Of a stretch of DNA of 6,267 bases, positions 1-6,151 are shown one piece after another. The notes beneath the pieces were generated by a model. The model had not been told where the DNA came from and did no database searches. It saw only the letters and a program-made list of their open reading frames with translations. Within the stretch, counting starts at the first letter, position 1, and every line of letters begins with the position of its first letter. The position numbers and the translations under genes are program-made. The stretch comes from Desulfobacterales bacterium. Its GTDB lineage: Bacteria; Desulfobacterota; Desulfobacteria; Desulfobacterales; Desulfobacteraceae. Where the stretch lies: positions 1-6,267 of the forward strand of contig JAKSBO010000253.1 in the NCBI GenBank assembly GCA_022361095.1, in the 5' to 3' direction.

Positions 1-8
1 GATAGATT

Positions 9-1241
9 ATGGGCGATATCGTTCTTATCAGCATTACGGGCAAGGACCAAAAAGGGCTTACCGCCCGGATTTCAACCATTCTGGCCCGGTATCGGGTCAG
101 TATTCTGGATATTGGGCAGGCTGTCATTCATGAACATATCTCTTTGGGAATGCTGGTGGATATTCCTTGCTCCCAGGATTTTTCCCTGATGTTCAAGGAC
201 CTGATTTTTGAAGGCCACAAGATGGGACTGGCTGTGGATGTATCGCCTGTGGCCCCCAACGACTATGAAACCTGGGTCCAGACCCAGGACAAGGAGCGCA
301 GGATTATTACGGTCATGGGCCGGGCCATCACCACGGCCCAGATTTCCGCTGTCTCCACTGTGATTACCGATCATGACCTGAACATTGATTCCATTACCCG
401 TATGTCCGGCCGCAGGTCCCTGAAAAGACCTTCCGAGCCCCCCATGGCCTGTATCCAGTTTGCCGTATCCGGTACCCCTAAAAGTATTCCCGACATGAAG
501 GGCAGGTTCATTCACATCTCCCAGGACCTGGGTATTGATATCTCCTTTCATGAAGACAATATCTATCGTAAAAACCGTAAACTTGTGGTGTTTGACATGG
601 ATTCCACATTGATCCAGGCTGAGGTGATTGATGAACTGGCAAAACTGGCAGGTGTCGGTGATCAGGTGGCCCAAATCACGGAATCCGCCATGCGCGGGGA
701 AATTGATTTCAAGGAGAGTTTCAGGCGTCGTGTGGCCCTGCTCAAAGGATTAAAGCAAAAGGATATCCAGGGCTTGGCCCGGACCCTGCCGCTGACCGAC
801 GGGGCCGACCTGGTGACCCGGACCTTAAAGGGCCTTGGCTACAAGCTCGCCATCCTTTCCGGCGGCTTTACCTTTGTGGGCAATTATCTTAAAGAGATCC
901 TGGGATTTGATTATGTATTTGCAAATACCCTTGAAATAGAGAATGGCGAAGTCACAGGGGAGGTTACCGGCGAAATTGTGGACGGCCGGAAAAAGGCCGA
1001 CCTTTTGCGTGAGCTGGCAAAAAAAGAAAATCTCTCCATCCAGCAGACCATTGCCGTGGGTGACGGGGCCAATGACCTGCCCATGATTTCCATTGCCGGA
1101 CTCGGTGTGGCCTTTAATGCCAAGCCCGTTGTCCGGGAAAAAGCGGCCAATACCATTTCCACCATGGGCCTGGATGGCCTTTTGTTCCTGCTGGGAATCC
1201 ATGAACGTGAGATTCCCGGCACGGACCGCACCACTATTTGA
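9..1241 (+). CDS. serB: Phosphoserine phosphatase with N-terminal ACT domains
   Basis: SerB hydrolyses O-phospho-L-serine to L-serine and phosphate, the last step of the phosphorylated serine pathway in the cytoplasm. The 410-residue protein has two ACT-like regulatory regions (about residues 3-85 and 95-180) followed by a HAD-superfamily phosphatase domain (about 188-400). Visible HAD motifs are DMDST at 196-200 (nucleophile Asp196, general acid Asp198), a substrate-type Glu205 nine residues after the nucleophile, the RVALLKGL segment, SGG at 284-286 (motif II Ser284), Lys in GRKKADLL (motif III) and GDGAND with Asp352 and Asp356 (motif IV). All catalytic positions are present. An in-frame TAG at 3-5 lies just upstream, so ATG 9 is the first ATG possible in this frame; its ribosome binding site is cut off by the window edge. 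The ACT domains suggest amino-acid feedback control, by family analogy. The length fits the long ACT-SerB class rather than the roughly 210-residue archaeal form. Identification is firm. Confidence 0.96.
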   Translation: MGDIVLISITGKDQKGLTARISTILARYRVSILDIGQAVIHEHISLGMLVDIPCSQDFSLMFKDLIFEGHKMGLAVDVSPVAPNDYETWVQTQDKERRIITVMGRAITTAQISAVSTVITDHDLNIDSITRMSGRRSLKRPSEPPMACIQFAVSGTPKSIPDMKGRFIHISQDLGIDISFHEDNIYRKNRKLVVFDMDSTLIQAEVIDELAKLAGVGDQVAQITESAMRGEIDFKESFRRRVALLKGLKQKDIQGLARTLPLTDGADLVTRTLKGLGYKLAILSGGFTFVGNYLKEILGFDYVFANTLEIENGEVTGEVTGEIVDGRKKADLLRELAKKENLSIQQTIAVGDGANDLPMISIAGLGVAFNAKPVVREKAANTISTMGLDGLLFLLGIHEREIPGTDRTTI

Positions 1242-1269
1242 AAATCATATTTCGATTGATTTCGTATCC

Positions 1270-1413
1270 AGTGCCTGAACGAAACCCTGGAAATTTTGTT
1301 TAGTACAAGGCGGGCGCAAGTTTTAACCGGAGGAATACCCGGCGTATTTTGAGGATTAAAATTTTCGACCAAACTACGTCATCGGCAGGATTTACGGTTT
1401 TCGGCCGGGCACT
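1270..1413. repeat. Candidate MITE-like or REP-like intergenic element with imperfect terminal inverted repeats
   Basis: About 144 bp between serB and the oxidoreductase gene are bounded by imperfect inverted termini. The left end begins AGTGCCTGAACGAAACCC (1270-1287). The right end (1413 back to 1391), read on the other strand, begins AGTGCCCGGCCGAAAACC. By eye 17 of 23 positions agree. Inside there is a perfect small hairpin, AATAC-CCGGC-GTATT (1334-1348), and a TTGT-TTAGT-ACAA stem-loop (1296-1308). No credible gene lies within it. A TATC tetranucleotide occurs on each side (1265-1268 and 1413-1416). The look is that of a short non-autonomous or palindromic intergenic repeat, and from memory very similar sequences recur between genes in Desulfobacteraceae; I cannot verify that here. 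Only one copy is in the window, so its repetitive nature is inferred. Confidence 0.55.
1334..1348. other. Small perfect hairpin at the core of the intergenic element
   Basis: AATAC (1334-1338) and GTATT (1344-1348) are exact reverse complements around a 5-base CCGGC loop. It sits near the middle of the 1270-1413 element and has no following T tract, so it is not an evident intrinsic terminator. Confidence 0.5.
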
Positions 1414-1436
1414 ATCTAAACCATGCATAGTAAATC

Positions 1437-1441
1437 AAGGA
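1437..1441 (+). promoter_or_regulatory. Ribosome binding site that fixes the oxidoreductase start
   Basis: AAGGA lies 6 bases before ATG 1448. The open frame also extends upstream to a TTG at 1349, but that extension would be 33 residues encoded largely by the intergenic repeat, and homology to the family begins only at the ATG 1448 product (MKHINLTING). This site therefore decides the start. Confidence 0.8.
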
Positions 1442-1447
1442 TTAAAA

Positions 1448-4117
1448 ATGAAGCATATTAATTTAACGATCAATGGCTGTGAAAGAAAAGTAATTGCCGA
1501 TAAAAACCTGGTGTTGCTTGATTTGCTCCGGGAGCAGTTAAACCTGACCGGCACCAAACAATCCTGTGACAGAAAAGGACAATGCGGCGCATGCACCGTC
1601 ATCGTCAATAAGAAAGCGGTATTGTCGTGTCTGACCAAAGTAGACAAACTTGATGGCGCATCGGTGATCTCCATCGAGGGGCTGGGCACACCGGACAACC
1701 CGCATCTTATCCAGCATGCCTTTGCGCTGTCAGGCGCCATCCAGTGCGGATTTTGTACGCCCGGCATGATCATGGCCGCCAAAGCCCTGCTGGACACCAA
1801 CCTAAATCCTACCGTTGAAGAGATCAAACACGCGTTGCGCCGCAATATCTGCCGCTGCACAGGGTATGTAAAAATCATTGACGCCGTGCAACTGGCCGCC
1901 CAATTTCTTAAAGGCGAAAAGAGACCTGAAGAGATCACGCCTTTGCCCACCGACCCCAAAATAGGCGTCTCCCACACCAGGCCGTCGGCCATGGTCAAAG
2001 CATGCGGCACAGCAGCCTTTACCTCGGATATTCTCATGCCGGAAGCTGTTGAAATCGCCGTGGTGAGAAGCCCTCACATGCATGCTCAGATTCAAAAAAT
2101 AGATTTTTCCAGGGCTGAAAAAATGCCGGGATTTATCGGTACACTGACTGCCGAAGATATCAAAGGCACCAACCGTTTGAAATATGTTGTGGATGACCGC
2201 CCAATCCTGTGCGAAGACCGGGTGCGGACCATGGGTGACCCGGTGGCCGCCGTGGTGGCCCAGACCCGTGAACAGGCATTGGCCGCTGCCCATGCCGTGG
2301 AAGTTCAGTATTCGCCGTTGCCCGAGGTGACCACCACCGCCCGGGCCATGGAACCTGACGCGCCCCGGATTCATCCCCACACGCCCAATCTATGTTTTTC
2401 CCAGCCTTTGATCAAAGGGGACACAGACGGCGGGTTCAAAAAAGCGGCAGCCGTTATTGAACAAAATTTCACCACCCAGTTAAACCACCAGGCCCCCCTG
2501 GAACCTGAAAACAGTGTGGCTTACATGGAAGGAGAGGGCCGGGATGCCGTTTTGGTGGTGATGGGCCGCAGCATTAACATCCATCTTCACATGGCTACAC
2601 TGCAGGCTGCGCTCGGATATGATAACGTTCGTTATGAAGAGCCTTTTTCAGGCGGCCAGTTCGGCATGAAACTGGAAATCTTCACCGAGGGGATCGCAGG
2701 GGCGGCTGCATTGAAATTCAAGCGGCCCGTGCGTTATATTCCAAGCCTTGCGGAATCCATGATGATGACATCCAAACGCCACCCCTTTGACATCCAATTG
2801 AAAATGGGTGCCGGCGAGGACGGCAAACTCACAGCCCTTGAGATGGATATCACCGTAGACAACGGCGCCTATAACTCCATCGGCAACGTCATCATCAACC
2901 GGGCCCTTCAAATGCTGACAAGCTCTTATTACGTGCCCAACGTCAAGGTGGCGTCAAAACTTGTTTATACCAATAATCCATGGGGAAGCGCAGCCCGTGG
3001 TGCAGGTCCCCCACAGGCGCATTATGCCCTTGAGTGCGGCATGAATATGCTTGCCGGGAAATTAAATATGGATCCCCTTGCATTCAGGAAGCTAAACAGC
3101 CTTACAACAGGGCTGACCAAGGCAACCGGGCATGTCCAGGACGATGTATGGCCGTTTCCCGAACTGTGTGATGATATTTTACCCCATTATAAAAGAGCCC
3201 TGGCAGATGCAAAGGCCCATGATAATACCGGCCCTGTAAAACGCGGGATCGGTCTGGGTGCCGCTGCCTTCGGCATTGGTTTCCCGGCAGATAAATCCAC
3301 ATCGGCCGTGGCGCTGGAACCCGATGACGGGGTAACCGTATATGCTGCGGCCGCAGACCCCGGAGAAGGCAATGACTCCATGCTGACCCAACTGGCGGCA
3401 CAGGTGCTGGAACTGCCCCTTGACAAGGTTCGGGCCGTTACCCGGACAACGGAAGGAACCACAGCCGCAGGGCCTGCTTCCGGCAGCAGGGTCACACTGA
3501 TGGTCGGCGGCGCGACCGTAGACGCCTTAAAGCAATTGAAACAAGCCATGGATGAAGTCGGATCAAAGAGGTTCGAGGCCTTTAAGGCGGCAGAAAAGCC
3601 GACCCGCTACGCGGGCAATAGATCAATATTTCAAACCGCGCCCCTGGACCCGGAAACAGGCCAGGGACCGTCAACGGAATCTGATACGCATTCCATTCAA
3701 CTGGCCGAAGTGGAAGTCAACACGGAAACAGGAGAGGTCAAGGTATTAAAAATGACCGCTGTGGTTGACGCAGGACCTGTCATCAACCCCAATAACTTTA
3801 CGGGCCAGATGGAAGGCGGTATGGACATGGGTGTGGGATATGCCCTTCGTGAACAGTATATCGCCGGAGAAACAAAAGACTGGCGTACGTTTAAATTCCC
3901 AACAATGAAAACCGCCTTTGACATGGAGGTCGCTTTCAGGCAAACGCATAGAAAACGGGGAACCCTTGGCTCCACCGGGGTTGGGGAGATGTCCATGGTT
4001 TCAACCGCGCCGGCTGTCATCAACGCCATTGAAAATGCCTGCGGCGCTTTGGTTTCCAATCTTCCGGCTACGCCGGATAAGGTGCTTGCCGCAATAAAGG
4101 CGGTTCAAAACATTTGA
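1448..4117 (+). CDS. Molybdopterin-dependent aldehyde oxidoreductase, single-chain Mop type (xanthine oxidase superfamily)
   Basis: An 889-residue molybdenum hydroxylase resembling D. gigas Mop (about 907 residues), which oxidises aldehydes to carboxylic acids using water as the oxygen source. Domains in order: plant-type [2Fe-2S] ferredoxin domain (1-78; Cys40, 46, 49, 61), helical second [2Fe-2S] domain (80-155; Cys100, 103, 135, 137), an a/b hammerhead domain (about 180-300) and the Moco-binding domain (about 310-885). Moco and active-site segments are GGQFGMK (402-408), WGSAARGAGPPQ (512-523), GPASGSR (675-681) and GVGE with the catalytic Glu847, which matches Glu869 of Mop. There is no FAD domain, as in Mop. 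No signal peptide or Tat motif is seen, so a cytoplasmic place is likely. Both aromatic pocket residues I recall from Mop (Phe425, Tyr535) correspond to Leu409 and Ala519, so the substrate is uncertain. No XdhC-like or cofactor maturation gene adjoins it. Family is firm; the symbol mop is withheld because specificity is unknown. Confidence 0.93.
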   Translation: MKHINLTINGCERKVIADKNLVLLDLLREQLNLTGTKQSCDRKGQCGACTVIVNKKAVLSCLTKVDKLDGASVISIEGLGTPDNPHLIQHAFALSGAIQCGFCTPGMIMAAKALLDTNLNPTVEEIKHALRRNICRCTGYVKIIDAVQLAAQFLKGEKRPEEITPLPTDPKIGVSHTRPSAMVKACGTAAFTSDILMPEAVEIAVVRSPHMHAQIQKIDFSRAEKMPGFIGTLTAEDIKGTNRLKYVVDDRPILCEDRVRTMGDPVAAVVAQTREQALAAAHAVEVQYSPLPEVTTTARAMEPDAPRIHPHTPNLCFSQPLIKGDTDGGFKKAAAVIEQNFTTQLNHQAPLEPENSVAYMEGEGRDAVLVVMGRSINIHLHMATLQAALGYDNVRYEEPFSGGQFGMKLEIFTEGIAGAAALKFKRPVRYIPSLAESMMMTSKRHPFDIQLKMGAGEDGKLTALEMDITVDNGAYNSIGNVIINRALQMLTSSYYVPNVKVASKLVYTNNPWGSAARGAGPPQAHYALECGMNMLAGKLNMDPLAFRKLNSLTTGLTKATGHVQDDVWPFPELCDDILPHYKRALADAKAHDNTGPVKRGIGLGAAAFGIGFPADKSTSAVALEPDDGVTVYAAAADPGEGNDSMLTQLAAQVLELPLDKVRAVTRTTEGTTAAGPASGSRVTLMVGGATVDALKQLKQAMDEVGSKRFEAFKAAEKPTRYAGNRSIFQTAPLDPETGQGPSTESDTHSIQLAEVEVNTETGEVKVLKMTAVVDAGPVINPNNFTGQMEGGMDMGVGYALREQYIAGETKDWRTFKFPTMKTAFDMEVAFRQTHRKRGTLGSTGVGEMSMVSTAPAVINAIENACGALVSNLPATPDKVLAAIKAVQNI

Positions 4118-4118
4118 T

Positions 4119-4134
4119 AGATCCGCCGGATTTT
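4119..4134 (+). terminator. Possible weak terminator just after the oxidoreductase
   Basis: Directly after the TGA stop, ATCC-GCC-GGAT (4121-4131) forms a short stem that can be widened by a G-T and an A-T pair and runs into TTTT (4131-4134). The stem is short and the T run brief, so this is only a candidate for ending the oxidoreductase transcript. Confidence 0.3.
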
Positions 4135-4150
4135 AAGTTCCCATCAAGGC

Positions 4151-4194
4151 ACGCCAATGGATGCATATTTATTAAAATATGCGTCCTTTGGCGT
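4151..4194. terminator. Long hairpin between convergent genes, probable transcript-end structure
   Basis: Two 20-base arms (4151-4170 and 4175-4194) flank an ATTA loop. Eighteen pairs are Watson-Crick, one is T-G (4162/4183) and one is T-T (4158/4187). The inner eight pairs (GCATATTT/AAATATGC) are perfect. In plus-strand RNA the two imperfections are a G-U wobble and a U-U; in minus-strand RNA they become A-C and A-A, so the fold favours the oxidoreductase transcript. No T tract follows on either strand, so it is not a textbook intrinsic terminator. It may be a transcript-end stabiliser, a factor-assisted stop, or a repeat. The rest of the 4118-4259 gap shows nothing clear. Confidence 0.6.
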
Positions 4195-4259
4195 AACGCC
4201 GGGGTGGTTTAAAAGACAAGTAGATGGACGATTCTGTTTTGATCATGGGCTTTAAGCGC

Positions 4260-4949
4260 CTATGCATAGATGGTCGGATCAGGGATACCGGCCTCGGTAA
4301 ATCCTTTTTTGCGGTGCAGGCAGGAGTCGCATTTTCCACAGGAGCGGCCCCGGCCGTCCGGATCATAACAGGAGATGGTCAGGCTGTAGTCCACGCCCAG
4401 TCCCTGCCCGGTGGTGATTATTTGGGATTTTGACATTTGAATCAAAGGGGTTTCAATGGTTAAAACCGTCTCTTTGGTTACCCCGGTTTTTGTGGCCAGA
4501 TTGGCCATGGTCTCAAAGGCGTCAATAAATTGAGGCCTGCAGTCCGGATATCCTGAATAATCCACGGCTGTGACGCCGATGAAAATCGCCTGGGCTTTAA
4601 GCACCTCGGCCCAGGCCATGGCATAGGATAAAAAAATGGTGTTCCTGGCCGGTACATAGGTGACTGGGATTTGGGATTGATCAATCTGTGAAACACTGTC
4701 GTGTTTGGGCACGGCAATGTCGTCTGTGAGGGCGGAACCCCCAAACTGGCGCAAATCGATATCCACGATTTTATGGTCACAGGCCCCCAGGTGCAATGCC
4801 ACTTTTTTTGCACATTCCAGCTCCACGCTATGGCGCTGGCCGTACCTGAAGCTTAAACTGTAAATATCAAACCCCCTGTCCCCGGCCATGGCCATGGCCG
4901 TGGTGGAGTCAATTCCCCCGGACGAGAGAACAACGGCTTTTTTTGTCAT
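4260..4949 (-). CDS. queC: 7-cyano-7-deazaguanine (preQ0) synthase QueC
   Basis: QueC uses ATP and ammonia to convert 7-carboxy-7-deazaguanine into preQ0, the precursor of queuosine in tRNA. The 229-residue protein starts with the PP-loop ATPase signature SSGGIDSTT (residues 9-17), followed by the family segments [11 protein letters not shown] and [10 protein letters not shown]. Near the C-terminus is the zinc site, Cys194, Cys204, Cys207 and Cys210, in the CGKCDSC context. The length matches the family. It is the last gene of the queD-queE-queC operon and starts 3 bases after the queE stop; its ribosome binding site lies within the last codons of queE, pointing to translational coupling. It converges on the oxidoreductase gene. 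All key residues are present; identification is firm. Confidence 0.96.
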   Translation of the reverse strand: MTKKAVVLSSGGIDSTTAMAMAGDRGFDIYSLSFRYGQRHSVELECAKKVALHLGACDHKIVDIDLRQFGGSALTDDIAVPKHDSVSQIDQSQIPVTYVPARNTIFLSYAMAWAEVLKAQAIFIGVTAVDYSGYPDCRPQFIDAFETMANLATKTGVTKETVLTIETPLIQMSKSQIITTGQGLGVDYSLTISCYDPDGRGRSCGKCDSCLHRKKGFTEAGIPDPTIYA

Positions 4950-4952
4950 GGG

Positions 4953-5597
4953 CTATACTCCTCTTAAATCCGGATCCCAGATGATTTTGTGTTGTTGAAG
5001 GGACAGTCTTGCCCCCAGTCTGTCTTTAAGTATCCATGACGCCAGGTCCGAAAGTTCAATTAAGTCAAAAACCGGGCAGATGTGGATCTTTTCTCTGGGA
5101 TGGTGCCCAAGGTGTGTTTTAATAATGGATGCGGCATATTCATAGTCCTGCCGTGACCCTATAACAAATTTTATTTCATCCCGGGCTGTTATGTGATTAA
5201 AGTTGTCAAAGAGAAATGAACCGGCTTCGCCGGACAAAGGGCACTTCACGTCGATAATCCGGGTACAGGCGGGGTCCACAGATGCAATGCTCAGGCTCCC
5301 ATTGGTCTCCAGCAGCACCTGGTATCCTTTTTCCAAAAGTGCGGATATCAATGACGGTGTCCGGGACTGAATCAGCGGCTCGCCGCCGGTAATTTCCACC
5401 ATGGGGCAGTCATAGGTTGCCACTTTGTCCATGATCTGACCTAGGGTCATGGGTGTGGGATCTGCTGCGGCATAGGTGGTGTCGCACCAGGAGCAGGATA
5501 AATTGCATCCGGAAAGCCGGACAAACACGCAGGCAAGGCCCGCCCAGGTGGATTCCCCCTGCAGACTGTAAAAGATTTCGCTGATGTCCAGGGACAC
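4953..5597 (-). CDS. queE: 7-carboxy-7-deazaguanine synthase QueE (radical SAM)
   Basis: QueE is a radical S-adenosylmethionine enzyme that contracts 6-carboxy-5,6,7,8-tetrahydropterin, the QueD product, to 7-carboxy-7-deazaguanine, the QueC substrate. The 214-residue protein opens with the QueE segment EIFYSLQGES (7-16), then CNLSCSWC giving the CX3CX2C ligands of the [4Fe-4S] cluster (Cys31, Cys35, Cys38), and the SAM-binding GGEP at 71-74. The start is GTG at 5597, immediately after the queD TAA with no gap; AGGAG lies 6 bases upstream and the family N-terminus follows at once. It is the middle gene of the preQ0 operon. Sequence motifs and flanking genes agree, so the call is firm. Confidence 0.95.
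   Translation of the reverse strand: MSLDISEIFYSLQGESTWAGLACVFVRLSGCNLSCSWCDTTYAAADPTPMTLGQIMDKVATYDCPMVEITGGEPLIQSRTPSLISALLEKGYQVLLETNGSLSIASVDPACTRIIDVKCPLSGEAGSFLFDNFNHITARDEIKFVIGSRQDYEYAASIIKTHLGHHPREKIHICPVFDLIELSDLASWILKDRLGARLSLQQHKIIWDPDLRGV
4958..4964 (-). promoter_or_regulatory. queC ribosome binding site inside the end of queE
   Basis: Read on the minus strand, AGAGGAG lies 8 bases before the queC ATG and encodes part of the final residues of QueE. The arrangement supports reinitiation or coupled translation of queE and queC. Confidence 0.75.
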
Positions 5598-5978
5598 TTA
5601 TATCTCCTGGTAGGAAGATCCGCAGCCCGGACTTTCGAATACCACGACTTTCCGGACTTTGATGAATTCGGTGTTCAGGCGCCTGCACAGCTCGGAATAG
5701 AGAAATTTGGCCAGATTTTCCGCTGTGGGGTTGATTGATCCAAATTCGGCAATTTCATTAAGGTTGGTGTGGTCCAGTTTGCTTAAAATATCTTTGACCA
5801 CACTTTTAACATCCCTGAAATCTATGCCCATGCCCAATTGGTTGAGCTTGGTGCAACGTATGTGCGCTTCAACAATCCAGTTATGGCCGTGCAGATTTGA
5901 GCAGTTGCCGTCATAGCCCCTCAGGGAATGGGCTGCTGCAAAATGGTCTTGGACACAAATGTCATATACGCCTGGCAT
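5598..5978 (-). CDS. queD: 6-carboxy-5,6,7,8-tetrahydropterin synthase QueD
   Basis: QueD converts 7,8-dihydroneopterin triphosphate to 6-carboxy-5,6,7,8-tetrahydropterin in queuosine precursor synthesis. The 126-residue protein carries the 6-pyruvoyltetrahydropterin synthase fold signatures: zinc ligands His17, His30 and His32 (in FAAAH and LHGH), catalytic Cys26 in CSNLHGH, the Asp69-His70 pair in LDHTNLN, PTAEN near 84-88, and pterin-anchoring Glu115 in VVVFESP. Positions and length fit bacterial QueD closely. Two ATGs are possible: 5990, with no ribosome binding site, and 5978, with GGGAG 5 bases ahead; I chose 5978. It is the first gene of the queDEC operon. A eukaryotic-style pterin synthase role is unlikely because queE and queC follow it directly. 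Confidence 0.94.
   Translation of the reverse strand: MPGVYDICVQDHFAAAHSLRGYDGNCSNLHGHNWIVEAHIRCTKLNQLGMGIDFRDVKSVVKDILSKLDHTNLNEIAEFGSINPTAENLAKFLYSELCRRLNTEFIKVRKVVVFESPGCGSSYQEI
5604..5608 (-). promoter_or_regulatory. queE ribosome binding site inside the end of queD
   Basis: Minus-strand AGGAG lies 6 bases before the GTG start of queE, overlapping the last sense codons of queD. It supports the GTG start, which has no spacer from the queD stop codon. Confidence 0.7.
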
Positions 5979-5983
5979 AGGTA

Positions 5984-5988
5984 CTCCC
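5984..5988 (-). promoter_or_regulatory. Ribosome binding site that favours the shorter queD start
   Basis: Minus-strand GGGAG precedes ATG 5978 by 5 bases, while the upstream ATG at 5990 is preceded only by AT-rich sequence (TTTAACA). The site overlaps the upstream ATG, making the 126-residue form more likely than the 130-residue form. Confidence 0.6.
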
Positions 5989-6019
5989 ATTGTTAAATAA
6001 AATAGCCTGTTGATCTAAA

Positions 6020-6048
6020 AATCTAACATAATTTGGGATTTGAATCAA
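6020..6048 (-). promoter_or_regulatory. Candidate promoter of the queDEC operon
   Basis: On the minus strand, TTGATT (6048-6043) and TAGATT (6025-6020) are separated by 17 bases, and TGT directly before the -10 (6028-6026) gives an extended -10. Each hexamer matches the sigma-70 consensus at 4 of 6. The predicted start near 6013 leaves a leader of roughly 35 bases before queD, too short for most riboswitches. Confidence 0.4.
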
Positions 6049-6075
6049 AAAAGTCAAGGTGGTTAATGTTTACTT

Positions 6076-6104
6076 TTTAAATTCATCCATGGATTTGTTA
6101 TGCT
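6076..6104 (+). promoter_or_regulatory. Candidate promoter of the homocysteine methyltransferase gene
   Basis: TTTAAA (6076-6081) and TATGCT (6099-6104) are 17 bases apart, with TGT (6096-6098) just before the -10. Each hexamer matches consensus at 4 of 6. A perfect 10-base palindrome, ATCCATGGAT (6085-6094), lies in the spacer and could be an operator. The transcript would begin near 6111, about 40 bases before the start codon. Confidence 0.38.
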
Positions 6105-6140
6105 TTGGGCAGGCGTCTAAGAAATATGAGAAGGACAAAA

Positions 6141-6145
6141 GAGGG
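6141..6145 (+). promoter_or_regulatory. Ribosome binding site of the methyltransferase gene
   Basis: GAGGG lies 6 bases ahead of ATG 6152. Another ATG at 6147 is in a different frame and too close to this site, so 6152 is the start. Confidence 0.65.
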
Positions 6146-6151
6146 CATGCC

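Noticed and set aside
72..674. A 200-codon open frame on the minus strand opposite serB
   Set aside because: It lies entirely antisense to well-conserved SerB ACT and HAD coding sequence, shows no recognisable domain, and has low-complexity Gly/His composition typical of a shadow frame.
945..974. Tandem GEVT-GEVT-GE repeat in SerB
   Set aside because: The two units use different codons and sit in a loop where SerB proteins normally carry a similar G-x-L/V-T-G-x-V pattern; no recent duplication is implied.
1242..1262. AAATCA/TGATTT inverted repeat right after the serB stop, as a terminator
   Set aside because: Only six AT-rich pairs around a 9-base loop with no T tract; too weak to call.
911..1372. 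A minus-strand open frame across the serB end and the intergenic element
   Set aside because: It is antisense to serB and otherwise made of the repeat element; the peptide resembles translated repeat rather than a protein family.
4224..4433. A plus-strand open frame starting MDDSVLIMGF
   Set aside because: Mostly antisense to the conserved zinc-site end of queC, with no family signature.
4884..4899. A perfect 16-base palindrome of repeated GGCCAT units
   Set aside because: Fully explained by the QueC coding sequence Ala-Met-Ala-Met-Ala; no sign of a separate function.
5979..6019. A preQ1 riboswitch in the queD leader
   Set aside because: The predicted leader is about 35 bases, AT-rich, and lacks the C-rich loop and A-rich tail of the preQ1-I aptamer; the ribosome binding site is not in any visible stem.
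6105..6151. A SAM or cobalamin riboswitch before the methyltransferase gene
   Set aside because: The candidate leader is only about 40 bases and shows no paired stems, far too short for either class.
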